Notes under the pieces: model-generated
Told to the model about the DNA's origin: nothing
The model's database searches: none
The model's input: the letters and a program-made list of their open reading frames with translations, nothing else
Assembly: GCA_034004165.1 (NCBI GenBank)
Contig: JAVEXI010000015.1
Location: forward strand, 1 to 39,495
Reading direction: 5' to 3'
Source of the DNA: Gudongella sp034004165
GTDB lineage: Bacteria; Bacillota; Clostridia; Tissierellales; Tissierellaceae
Length of the DNA: 39,495 nucleotides
In this document: piece after piece, positions 33,801 to 39,495 of the stretch
Position numbering within the stretch: the first letter of the stretch is position 1
Layout: every line of letters begins with the position of its first letter
Position numbers and translations under genes: made by a program

Positions 33801-33908
33801 CTTAGTATAAATGCTCTGCCCCGATGCTATGTACCCTGGTCCTGAACCAAGAGCTATTGCAAATATAAGCAAAAATGCAACAGCCCGTTTCACAGTATTC
33901 CAGGCCAT
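30831..33908 (-). CDS. Large S-layer-homology-domain surface protein
   Basis: 1025 residues. A signal peptide (AVAFLLIFAIALGSGPGYIA) is followed by three SLH repeats at about residues 35-215, seen as ASSWAEPEIQAASDNGLL, AYAIGITTGTT with TTREQVATMFGRA, and DYAISHVLFMNKEGIIKGSD; these anchor proteins to pyruvylated cell-wall polymer. After a linker come several fibronectin-like, beta-rich segments with repeated YYVRAYPV/YYVRSVVL phrases, then a hydrophobic helical part (about 715-820) with the low-complexity run VVMGIVNWVSDTFAKI, and a final beta region with PSLAPGQSIDVPIILEEY. No enzymatic domain is recognised. ATG follows TAGGAGGG. It probably contributes to cell envelope or adhesion; function unknown. 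Confidence 0.9.
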   Translation of the reverse strand: MAWNTVKRAVAFLLIFAIALGSGPGYIASGQSIYTKASSWAEPEIQAASDNGLLPQLLKGTDMTKPATREELCELAVLLYEKLGNKVLTPALPNPFTDTTNPNILKAYAIGITTGTTVTTFSPSQTTTREQVATMFGRAIQGLYPSIDYTNSGQNVFKDQSLIFDYAISHVLFMNKEGIIKGSDDGNFMPRPITPQDEATGYGKTKREEAIAISVRIFNRYSGTPAEPAESNLLKAAESFKAAPLPNLTEKQKFDLLDFDNRVVRPIYKPKITISAAKAITNSGAREFSSAPFAAFVDSEGSQILPIKIQLPSDVVGQTSKIIWQVSKVPFVGLPVGPITKTSRAVVLSGSLPANTTNFNIDFSKIKHSSILAMQSESRVASLILPNIKPNLPVIPTLPVIKPWSIESSIITGKNNNTGPVTYYVRAYPVNAAGFSIGDTGSGLPVLYGKPLPEKKSSLPPLVIPSATDFKIKPAQFSGPITTGKENPNTFVDQAEVYMYDVPAKYSFLPINIPQGIQKLLIQVTLSSPSSASDSWNNPKGLVYEETYLPDDPVFTSLKNANTLGIAIDFAKFAPSVDKLDGEALTYYVRSVVLSEGNQPGIVHAKYSNAVKLNYGKYNYDGIKYYPEILIDPIIPDIVSVKYQPIKWELSGWIYRYVVTEQPTYADVFGSLAKSITTNPNSLYPGYKVGDKLDFTPKQESKTWWEQAWEAITKFFTDLVNVVMGIVNWVSDTFAKIKAGMINFVLNVLNLPEPFNSLLETALGALLDYGLIYLGIPPTLPNFNDLANMGVDYLATLAIETAGIPAADDLATAALNKAGVPGEFQGYFKDQAEKVGKEMKNEFTNAAKSNPEPNPMNWSFIKYDPEYLYKPGYIIVKIKNPYKVPTPKGSLNFRVDKVMDTTKVGKDVAITDIYAAYHTAHIQVYKPVVGMEIPSLAPGQSIDVPIILEEYVGIPFYNGGPAVVQNMFSKMYHDLGKHNFRITIDYDLPTIAEAKAEQGLTKEGIYSYKTTYSEYNFSVEPYYAR

Positions 33909-33945
33909 TTTAATTCCCTCCTAAATAGTATTAGAATTTACTTTA

Positions 33946-33966
33946 TGGATATATACCCACTATTTC
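33946..33966 (-). promoter_or_regulatory. Shared GGGTATA promoter-like motif, copy 3
   Basis: Minus strand ATAGTGGGTATATA, 46 bases upstream of the SLH protein ATG, the same distance as in the stress-protein gene. Confidence 0.45.
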
Positions 33967-33989
33967 ACCATCTTTACTAATATTAAGTA

Positions 33990-34028
33990 ATATATAATAA
34001 GAAATCGAAGCATTTCTGCCTCGATTTC
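33990..34028 (-). terminator. Terminator of methionine gamma-lyase gene
   Basis: Minus strand stem GAAATCGAGGC / GCTTCGATTTC (one wobble) around AGAAAT, followed by TTATTATATATT, a weak T-run. Confidence 0.6.
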
Positions 34029-34051
34029 AAGTTTCTAAAAATCCTATTTAA

Positions 34052-35254
34052 TTATTTAACGAGTTTATCAAGTGCCTGTTTCAAATCAGCTATTATATCG
34101 TCTTTGTGCTCCAGGCCTATTGACAACCTTACAAGGCCTTCTGAAATGTGAGCTTCTGCTCTTTCTTCTGGCGTATAAGGTGAATGGGTCATAGAAGCTG
34201 GATGCTGAATAAGAGTCTCAGCGTCTCCAAGGCTTACTGCAAGAGTACACAGTTCAACAGAATTCATCAGAGTTCTTCCTGCTTCGAGTCCGCCTTTAAC
34301 TTCAAATGCAATCATCGCTCCTGGTAAAAACATCTGCTTTTTAGCTAGCTCATACTGTGGGAAGCTCTTTAATCCTGGATACAGCACTTTTTCAACAGCA
34401 GGGTGTCCTTCTAGAAACTCTGCAACTGCCTGAGCATTTGAACAATGCCTGTCCATTCTAAGGTCTAAAGTCTTCATACCTCTGTTTATTAGCCACGCAT
34501 CAAATGGGCTTAGGGATGCTCCAGTCATGTCCTTAACTCCAAATGTCCTTACTTGGTCAATAAATTCTTTTGACCCAACTGCAAAACCAGCAATTACATC
34601 TCCGTGACCATTTAGATATTTCGTTGCAGAGTGCACCACTACATCAGCACCAAGATCTATCGGCCTTTGAATATACGGAGAACAGTAAGTATTGTCTACG
34701 ACAACAATACAGTCTTCATTTTCATGAGCAATTTTAGAGATTGTCTCAATATCAGCTATATCCATGTTTGGATTTGCAGGGCTTTCAAGATAAACCAGTT
34801 TAGTATTAGGTTTCATAGCCTTTCTCACGTTTTCAGGATCTCTCGTATCTACAAAATCAATCTCAACATTAAATCTTGCAATGCCGTGATTTAAAAATGC
34901 AAATGTACATCCATAAAGGGTCTTTGCAGCAATAATATGGTCCCCACCTGAAATATGAGTCCAAATTACAGAGGTAATGGCACCCATTCCTGATGACATC
35001 AGCATCGCAGCTTCTGCATTTTCAAGGTTTGCTATTTTATCTTCTACCTGAGTACCTGTAGGGTTTCCAAGTCTCGTGTAAATATATCCCTCTTCCTCCA
35101 TGGCAAATCTTCTGCCACCTTGTTCAGCGGAATCAAAGACAAAAGTTGACGTCTGATATATGGGAGTTGCTAGTGCTCCAAATTCGTTTTTTTGATATCC
35201 AGCGTGAATAGCCCTTGTTGAAAACTGCATTTTGCTCATTTTTTCCTTGTCCAT
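34052..35254 (-). CDS. megL: Methionine gamma-lyase
   Basis: 400 residues. A PLP trans-sulfuration-type enzyme whose active-site residues point to methionine gamma-lyase (methionine to methanethiol, 2-oxobutyrate and ammonia): Tyr59 and Arg61 in IYTRLGNPT, Tyr114 and Cys116 in LYGCTFAF, PLP lysine Lys212 in HSATKYLNGHG, and Lys241-Asp242 in VKDMTGA. In Pseudomonas putida MGL the matching residues are 59, 61, 114, 116, 211 and 240-241. Cys116 distinguishes it from cystathionine lyases. ATG follows AAAGGAGAGG. Its own terminator suggests a single-gene unit; an inverted repeat TGTACAATCGTACA at 35282-35295 lies upstream and may be an operator. Confidence 0.93.
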   Translation of the reverse strand: MDKEKMSKMQFSTRAIHAGYQKNEFGALATPIYQTSTFVFDSAEQGGRRFAMEEEGYIYTRLGNPTGTQVEDKIANLENAEAAMLMSSGMGAITSVIWTHISGGDHIIAAKTLYGCTFAFLNHGIARFNVEIDFVDTRDPENVRKAMKPNTKLVYLESPANPNMDIADIETISKIAHENEDCIVVVDNTYCSPYIQRPIDLGADVVVHSATKYLNGHGDVIAGFAVGSKEFIDQVRTFGVKDMTGASLSPFDAWLINRGMKTLDLRMDRHCSNAQAVAEFLEGHPAVEKVLYPGLKSFPQYELAKKQMFLPGAMIAFEVKGGLEAGRTLMNSVELCTLAVSLGDAETLIQHPASMTHSPYTPEERAEAHISEGLVRLSIGLEHKDDIIADLKQALDKLVK

Positions 35255-35281
35255 ATTAATCCTCTCCTTTATTATCCATGG

Positions 35282-35295
35282 ATGTACAATCGTAC
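35282..35295. promoter_or_regulatory. Inverted repeat TGTAC-AATC-GTACA upstream of megL
   Basis: A 14-bp inverted repeat about 30 bases upstream of the megL ATG. The position suits a repressor operator; no matching -35/-10 pair is clear nearby. Confidence 0.3.
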
Positions 35296-35353
35296 AAGTA
35301 TTTCTAACCTATCATGTATATTAAATCATAACCCCATGGAATCTTCAATATGT

Positions 35354-35388
35354 AAAAAAAGCTCTGGGGTCAGTTATGACCTCAGAGC
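35354..35388 (-). terminator. Terminator of the FMN-binding protein gene
   Basis: Minus strand stem GCTCTGAGGTCA / TGACCCCAGAGC (one mismatch) with loop TAAC, followed by seven T. Confidence 0.85.
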
Positions 35389-35401
35389 CTGTAAATCAAT
35401 A

Positions 35402-36361
35402 TTATTGAGCTTTTTCTAATGCGAATTTAACCGCTTCTTTAATAGCTGCTGATGTATAAGAAGCACCTGATACTCCGTCTACACTTGGTGTATTTGCTTC
35501 AACTATTGCATTTGGCAGTTCTGCAATTGCAGGATCACTGATACCATCAGTTTCATTGTGTTCAATTACTTTAACAGACGCAATTTTACCGTCTACAATT
35601 TCAACTGAAACTTTAAGGCCTGCATGCATTCCTTCATCACTTTCGCCTTCATAGATTCCGTCAATATAAACTCTGTCTGCTGGAATTATATCTTCAACAA
35701 CAATTGGATCAGAAGCAAGTGCCTTATTTACAGCGTCGATAATTGCTGTAGAAGTATAAGTAGCACCTGATACCATGTCAACGTCAGTTGAATTTGCATT
35801 TACAATAGCTCCTGGCATTTCAGCTATAGCAGGATCGCTTATTCCATCTGTCTCGTTGTGATCAAGAATTACAACTGAAACAATCTTGCCACCTTCAACT
35901 TCAACGCCAACTTGCAGACCTTCGTGCATTCCTTCATCACTTGAACCTTCAAAATATCCATCAGTATATTCAACAGGTAGCTTTACGCCAGGTTGTGAAG
36001 CAAGAGCGTATTCAACGGCTTCTTTAATAGCATCAGAAGTTAATGTTGCACCTGAAATGCCATCTATCTCAGTTGACTGTGCTGCTACGATATTTCCAGG
36101 AATTTCAGCAATTGCTGGATCACTTAAACCTTCTGTCTCATTGTGTGACAATAGTCTTACATCTATAATTCTTCCATCTAAAACTTCAACTTCAACTTTC
36201 AGCCCTGGATGTTTACCCGCATCACTTAGCCCCTGATATGTACCATTTTCTAAACCTGCAGCTATACCTTTATCGCTACCAAGCATTGAATTGCCTGCAA
36301 ACAATACAAGAGCTGTAATTGCTATAATGACTACTGCACTGACCATTCTATTTTTTGTCAT
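35402..36361 (-). CDS. Membrane-anchored protein with three FMN-binding (FMN_bind) domains
   Basis: About 319 residues. One hydrophobic N-terminal segment (VVIIAITALVLFAGNSML) exports and anchors it; there is no lipobox cysteine. Three similar domains of about 95-100 residues follow, each with GxYxGxSDxGxHxGLxV, HNETxGxSDPAIAE and a flavinylation site: SGATLTS, SGATYTS and SGASYTS, near residues 103, 198 and 298. In such domains FMN is attached to threonine through phosphate by ApbE. Proteins of this type carry electrons outside the cell, as in Gram-positive extracellular electron transfer, or in Rnf/Nqr subunits. ATG at 36359-36361 follows AGGAG; a GTG two codons earlier is too close to that site. 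No apbE gene is in the window. Confidence 0.9.
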   Translation of the reverse strand: MTKNRMVSAVVIIAITALVLFAGNSMLGSDKGIAAGLENGTYQGLSDAGKHPGLKVEVEVLDGRIIDVRLLSHNETEGLSDPAIAEIPGNIVAAQSTEIDGISGATLTSDAIKEAVEYALASQPGVKLPVEYTDGYFEGSSDEGMHEGLQVGVEVEGGKIVSVVILDHNETDGISDPAIAEMPGAIVNANSTDVDMVSGATYTSTAIIDAVNKALASDPIVVEDIIPADRVYIDGIYEGESDEGMHAGLKVSVEIVDGKIASVKVIEHNETDGISDPAIAELPNAIVEANTPSVDGVSGASYTSAAIKEAVKFALEKAQ

Positions 36362-36541
36362 TTCCACTTCTCCTTTTTCTTATGCTTTATTCTTTACATT
36401 GATACATTTCTAACCGATAATATCTTATCAAAGATTATGATTTAGGACAAGCAAAATGTTCAATTAATTTATGTGGAAATGTTGCAATTTGCAGTTTATT
36501 GAACTTATGTCAATAATGCAGGTTTTAGCTTAACCTTTCTT

Positions 36542-38248
36542 CTAATACTTAAATATCGCTATTGCAGATGTCAGGTTTTCAGCAAGTTCAGCCAGACTAG
36601 TTGCTGAAGAAGCCACTTCTTCCATTGAAGCTGTCTGCTCTTCTGCACTCGCTGCAACTTCCTGAGTTGAAGAAGCAGTCTCTTCTGCCGCTGCAGACAT
36701 AAGCTGGAAGTTTTCTGTTACGGAATTTGTGCTGGCAGAAATACTGGTTGCCATTCCTGAAATAGTTCTTATTTCATTTGAAACGCCAGTAACTTCTTTG
36801 TGAATTTCAGTAAGCCCCTGGCTTGCTTCGTTGATTATTTCAACTCCAATATCCACATCTTTGCTGTTTTCATCCATAGATTCTACTGCAGTTTTTATCT
36901 GGTTCTGGATTTCAGTTATTAAATCTGAAATCTTTTGCGTAGAGACAGATGATTCTTCAGCTAATTTTCTAACTTCATCAGCAACAACAGCGAATCCGCG
37001 GCCAGCGTCACCAGCCCTTGCTGCTTCTATAGCAGCATTTAATGCCAGCAAGTTCGTTTGTTCTGAAATAGAGCTTATAGTATCTACAATTGTTTCTATT
37101 TGTTTTGAGCTTTCACTTAATTTATTAATGGTATCGGCAGTTTCAATTGTCGAAGTCTTAATGTTGTTTATTTTGTCGACCGCATTATCAGAAGCTTTTA
37201 ATCCCAACTCAGCTGAATCTAAAGTAATATTTGAAGATTCATTTACCTGTTTTATTAAACTAATTATTTCTTCTATCTGTCTTTGCATTTCATCTACTAG
37301 CTCACTGGAACTTCCAATTGATTTAGCTTCTTCGTCTGCTGCTGCAGCAACCTGAGAGATTGTGGCAGAAATTTCTTCTGAGGCAGCTGAAGATTCCTGA
37401 GAGGCTGCGGATAGTTGCTCTGCCGTGGCTGCCACATTGCCAGAAATTTGATTGATTTGCGATATCAGCTTATGTAAATTTCCAATCATCTCATTGAATG
37501 CATCAGCTAATTCGCCCACCTCATCTCTAGATTTAATTTCCACGGATTCGGTTAAATCTCCTTGAGCAATTTTTTTTGCAATTTCAACAAAACGATTTAA
37601 TGGCTTTGTAATTCCCTTTGTAATTACAAAAGCAATAAAAATTCCCAATGCTATTGCAAATGCCATTATTGCGATAAATGTAGCTATTGTGTTTTTCAAA
37701 GTGCTCTTTACATCACTTTCAAATTTAGCCAATGAATTATCGGTAAAATCTAACAAGGCTTTCATATTTTTCTCAATTAAAGTAACCTGCGCAGCACCTT
37801 TTCCAGTGGTATTTGCAGCAGCTTTTTGTTTGTCGCCATCTTTGGTAAATCTGATGGTCTCGTCTCTAATTTCTTTCCAATCCTGAATTGAAGTATATGC
37901 ATCATCCACCATTTTTGCATCACCGAGAAAACGGTCCTTTATGAGAACAAAGTTATCTTCAATTTGCTTTTCATATAAATTCATCGTTCCTATAGCATCA
38001 TCAATGCTCTGTAGGTTTGTTGACAATGCAACGTCTTTCATAGACCTGTGAATGGCAATAACGTCTGCATTTACTTCGAGTGCTGCTGTTCTAACTGCAA
38101 TTGGATGTTTGTACAATGTATCAAGTGTTCCTGATATAGAGTTAAGACTATTCATTGCATAAAGCCCCTCTAATACCATTAGCAATAAAATGATACTAAA
38201 ACCTAAAAACAACCTTTTGCCAATTTTTAAATTGTTGATCTTTGACAA
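36542..38248 (-). CDS. Methyl-accepting chemotaxis protein
   Basis: 568 residues. Architecture: a transmembrane segment at 12-30, an extracellular four-helix-bundle-type sensor (about 35-185), a second membrane segment (TIATFIAIMAFAIALGIFIA), HAMP linker (about 210-265, FVITKGITKPLNRFVEIAKK) and a signalling domain with the highly conserved tip EQTNLLALNAAIEAARAGDAGRGFAVVADEVRKLAE. The helical sensor suggests 4HB_MCP; ligand unknown. The start is TTG with GGGGGG-AACTCAA before it; no in-frame ATG exists nearby. A long leader and a sigma-D-like promoter precede it. No adjacent che genes. Confidence 0.95.
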   Translation of the reverse strand: MSKINNLKIGKRLFLGFSIILLLMVLEGLYAMNSLNSISGTLDTLYKHPIAVRTAALEVNADVIAIHRSMKDVALSTNLQSIDDAIGTMNLYEKQIEDNFVLIKDRFLGDAKMVDDAYTSIQDWKEIRDETIRFTKDGDKQKAAANTTGKGAAQVTLIEKNMKALLDFTDNSLAKFESDVKSTLKNTIATFIAIMAFAIALGIFIAFVITKGITKPLNRFVEIAKKIAQGDLTESVEIKSRDEVGELADAFNEMIGNLHKLISQINQISGNVAATAEQLSAASQESSAASEEISATISQVAAAADEEAKSIGSSSELVDEMQRQIEEIISLIKQVNESSNITLDSAELGLKASDNAVDKINNIKTSTIETADTINKLSESSKQIETIVDTISSISEQTNLLALNAAIEAARAGDAGRGFAVVADEVRKLAEESSVSTQKISDLITEIQNQIKTAVESMDENSKDVDIGVEIINEASQGLTEIHKEVTGVSNEIRTISGMATSISASTNSVTENFQLMSAAAEETASSTQEVAASAEEQTASMEEVASSATSLAELAENLTSAIAIFKY

Positions 38249-38386
38249 TTGAGTTCCCCCCTAAACTTTGCTTTGTGGAAGCCTTTTATCTCCCAATAAT
38301 TTAATTATTATAGCTTGAGTTTTGAGCTCTATAATCTCACAATGAAATTCACTTGCAATGATTGAATAGAGCCTGATGCAACTTTC

Positions 38387-38413
38387 ATATCGGTGATAAT
38401 AAAATATGATTAA
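38387..38413 (-). promoter_or_regulatory. Possible sigma-D (motility) promoter of the chemotaxis receptor gene
   Basis: Minus strand TTAA, 15 bases, ACCGATAT; the sigma-D/FliA consensus is TAAA-N15-GCCGATAA. It would give a leader of about 130 bases. A sigma-A-like TATAAT also lies nearer the gene near 38306-38311, so both may be used. Confidence 0.4.
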
Positions 38414-38449
38414 GACTTAATTCCAATTTATATATTTCTATATATTGTT

Positions 38450-38480
38450 CAAAAAATAAAAATGAGCCATTATGCTCATT
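38450..38480 (-). terminator. Hairpin with T-run downstream of the gene remnant
   Basis: Minus strand AATGAGC / GCTCATT around ATAATG, followed by TTTATTTTTT. It could be the old terminator of the remnant gene at 38580-38738. Confidence 0.6.
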
Positions 38481-38579
38481 CTTAGTCAAAATTTAGGTGA
38501 AAACTAAGAAAACAGGCAAATAATAGCTCAAATAATCATTGAATATGGTTCAAATTTGCTGTGTAAAGTTGTTAATTTT

Positions 38580-38738
38580 TTAATTATAAGTGTGTGCTGA
38601 CACTTTGTGTTCCAATGCAATTCCTATAATTCTATCGGCATGATCTGCCATAAACAGAGGTATATTCAAAAGGTCGTCATCTATACGCAAATTATTGAGA
38701 GAAAATCGAACACGCAGTTTTACTTTGTCTTCATATTT
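38580..38738 (-). pseudogene. Possible C-terminal remnant of an unknown gene
   Basis: A stop-bounded frame of 52 codons without a start, ending at TAA. The peptide has a protein-like composition (KVKLRVRFSLNNLRIDDD, then IPLFMADHADRIIGIALEH) but matches no family I recognise. A terminator-like hairpin follows. It occupies the place where the toxin partner of a DUF6088/AbiEi antitoxin would be expected, but I see no sequence support for AbiEii. A chance open frame is possible. Confidence 0.3.
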
Positions 38739-38841
38739 TTACAGGTTATACCATTATGTAAGTCCAGATAAATCACATAATTATAGGGGTTTTGTGTTAA
38801 TTTATCACACTTTTATGTGTATTTTATGGTACAGACATATA

Positions 38842-38865
38842 CGGGCGCTCGAAGAGTGCCCCTAC
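38842..38865. repeat. Short palindromic intergenic repeat, copy C
   Basis: GGGCGCTC GAA GAGTGCCC then CTAC. Same design and CTAC end as copies A and E. Confidence 0.7.
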
Positions 38866-38903
38866 AACAACAATGGTTGCAACATCATTTTTACAAATGA
38901 TTG

Positions 38904-38948
38904 AAGGACGGCCAAAGAAGAATAGCCCTTAGGGTCTGACCCCAAGGG
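38904..38948. repeat. Palindromic repeat copy D (degenerate) plus GGTCTGACC element
   Basis: GGACGGCCAAAG starts like the other copies but continues degenerate, then GGGTCTGACCCCAAGGG at 38932-38948. An inverted version, CCCTTGGGGTCTGACC, lies at 39270-39285. The right part supplies the last codons of the DUF6088-like gene. Confidence 0.6.
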
Positions 38949-39135
38949 TTTCACTGTATTTAAGCTTTGTATATAATCCATCAATAAGCCTTGCAATCTG
39001 TTGTTCTTTGTTTAACCTGTATAATACTGACTTAATAGTATTCTTTGTTCCTAATCCATAGAAGTCATTTATAGAAAAATTTTTTCCTTGATTTTCTGAC
39101 ATAATGGTATCTATTTGATTTGTTATTGAATCCAT
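38929..39135 (-). pseudogene. Truncated DUF6088/AbiEi-antitoxin-like gene
   Basis: 68 codons from ATG 39133-39135 with an excellent AAGGAGG site. The peptide FSINDFYGLGTKNTIKSVLY followed by RLIDGLYTK matches the N-terminal winged-helix of DUF6088/AbiEi-type antitoxins, including the RLxxGLY turn. Family members are normally about 200 residues; this one stops directly after the DNA-binding domain, and its last residues (SETLGVRP) are encoded by a dispersed repeat. It therefore looks truncated by repeat insertion. The promoter and operator remain intact, so a short DNA-binding protein may still be made. A 26-codon longer frame ignores the ribosome site. Confidence 0.6.
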
Positions 39136-39148
39136 ATATAGCACCTCC

Positions 39149-39188
39149 TTGCACCTAAAATTATATACTTCTGGGTGCAAAAATCCAA
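39149..39188 (-). promoter_or_regulatory. Promoter with flanking inverted repeat (auto-operator) of the DUF6088-like gene
   Basis: Minus strand TTGGAT, 17 bases, perfect TATAAT (39160-39165). The inverted repeat TTGCACC / GGTGCAA (39149-39155 and 39174-39180) brackets the -10. AbiEi-type antitoxins repress their own operon by binding inverted repeats, which fits. Confidence 0.65.
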
Positions 39189-39234
39189 TCCAGTAAGATT
39201 TTAAAGTAGACATTCCAAAGTAAATATGATTAAA

Positions 39235-39257
39235 GGACGCTCAAAGAGCGCCCCTAC
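39235..39257. repeat. Short palindromic intergenic repeat, copy E
   Basis: GGACGCTC AAA GAGCGCCC then CTAC, the most regular copy. GACCCTTGGGGTCTGACC follows at 39268-39285, so the DUF6088-like gene lies between two copies of this composite repeat. Confidence 0.7.
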
Positions 39258-39321
39258 GTTTGAGATTGACCCTTGGGGTCTGACCGAGACCAGTGAAAAA
39301 GAGGCCTCAAATATCCCCAAT

Positions 39322-39495
39322 TTACCTAAAAATATAATAATTCTTAAGATTTAGGTTTGAAAAACCTGTATTTGCAAAAATACAAAAATTATCAAAATAT
39401 AAAGAGGATACTATGCTTGCTATCCTCTTTATATTTACCGCTATTGCTGCCAGCTTCGATTGAATTGATACACTTAAAAGGCTAAATCCTCTTGC
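39322..39495 (-). CDS. 3' tail of a probable DDE transposase (partial, 5' end outside window)
   Basis: An open frame of 58 codons runs from the window edge to TAA at 39322-39324. ARGFSLLSVSIQSKLAAIAV then NIKRIAS resembles the C-terminal end of IS1182/IS5-type transposases (arginine-glycine, then a hydrophobic helix, then AIAxNIKR). The final part SNLNLKNYYIFR is not recognised. The identification rests on about 30 residues. It would place an insertion sequence beyond the right edge. Confidence 0.45.
   Translation of the reverse strand, partial: ARGFSLLSVSIQSKLAAIAVNIKRIASIVSSLYFDNFCIFANTGFSNLNLKNYYIFR
39397..39434. repeat. Long hairpin ATATAAAGAGGATA / TATCCTCTTTATAT
   Basis: Perfect 14-bp arms around a 10-base loop, inside the transposase tail. 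On the minus strand TTTTGATAATTTTT follows, so it may act as a terminator despite lying in the coding frame. Confidence 0.65.

Larger units (their letters stand above)
38249..38928. other. 680-bp intergenic region, AT-rich, accessory and degraded
   Basis: It contains the chemotaxis-gene promoter region, a hairpin with T-run (38450-38480), a possible gene remnant (38580-38738), and two copies of the dispersed palindromic repeat (38842-38865, 38904-38930). No intact gene with a ribosome site is seen. Confidence 0.6.

Noticed and set aside
38695..38904. 69-codon plus-strand frame in the intergenic region
   Set aside because: No ribosome site, crosses a palindromic repeat, no recognisable motif.

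Overview
This AT-rich window looks like chromosomal DNA of an anaerobic, amino-acid-fermenting Firmicute of the Clostridia (a Tissierellales or Peptostreptococcales type is my guess; the genus cannot be fixed). The signs are pyruvate,phosphate dikinase, carbamate kinase, methionine gamma-lyase, split glycine-dehydrogenase-type subunits, a T-box leader, strong AGGAGG ribosome sites, an S-layer-homology protein and a clostridial sigma-54 activator. About 35 genes or gene parts are supported, most on the minus strand. Many starts were moved downstream of the longest possible frame because the ribosome site lies inside that frame.

Layout. 1-4.9 kb: the 5' part of a lipoprotein sugar dehydrogenase, ppdK with its own promoter and terminator, an enoyl-CoA hydratase-fold protein without the two catalytic glutamates, and a 33-residue membrane peptide. 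4.9-8.3 kb: a purine/nitrogen salvage operon (DUF1858 protein, adenine deaminase, nitrilase-type amidase, Nudix hydrolase). 8.3-13.8 kb: an LtaS-type sulfatase with promoter and terminator, a small PQ-loop-like protein, an FAH-family hydrolase, a class II aldolase, a UPF0173 hydrolase and an unknown protein.

13.9-22.3 kb is the most unusual part. It reads as one regulon: a sigma-54 activator gene diverges from a five-gene operon (short-chain dehydrogenase, two P-protein-like subunits, an AcoX-like ATP-NAD kinase-family protein, an NhaC-family antiporter). The intergenic region holds a well-formed -24/-12 promoter for the operon, a sigma-A promoter for the activator, and two 16-bp direct repeats where an upstream activating sequence would be expected. 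Both P-protein-like subunits deviate from glycine decarboxylase at motifs that are otherwise nearly invariant, and no gcvT, gcvH or lpd gene is present. I infer an undescribed, inducible catabolic pathway for an amino-acid-like substrate.

22.3-28.3 kb: a serA-type dehydrogenase under a serine T-box, then a flavin reductase-like protein, an MTA/SAH-deaminase-type amidohydrolase, a DUF2974 hydrolase, a guanylate kinase-family protein and galE. 28.4-33.9 kb: carbamate kinase, a phosphoribosyltransferase, a universal stress protein and a 1025-residue SLH protein; the last three share the upstream motif ATARTGGGTATATA. 34-38.4 kb: methionine gamma-lyase, an anchored protein with three FMN-binding domains, and a chemotaxis receptor. 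38.4-39.5 kb is a degraded accessory zone: short palindromic repeats flank a truncated DUF6088/AbiEi-like gene that keeps its promoter and operator, next to a possible gene remnant and the 3' tail of a probable transposase at the window edge.
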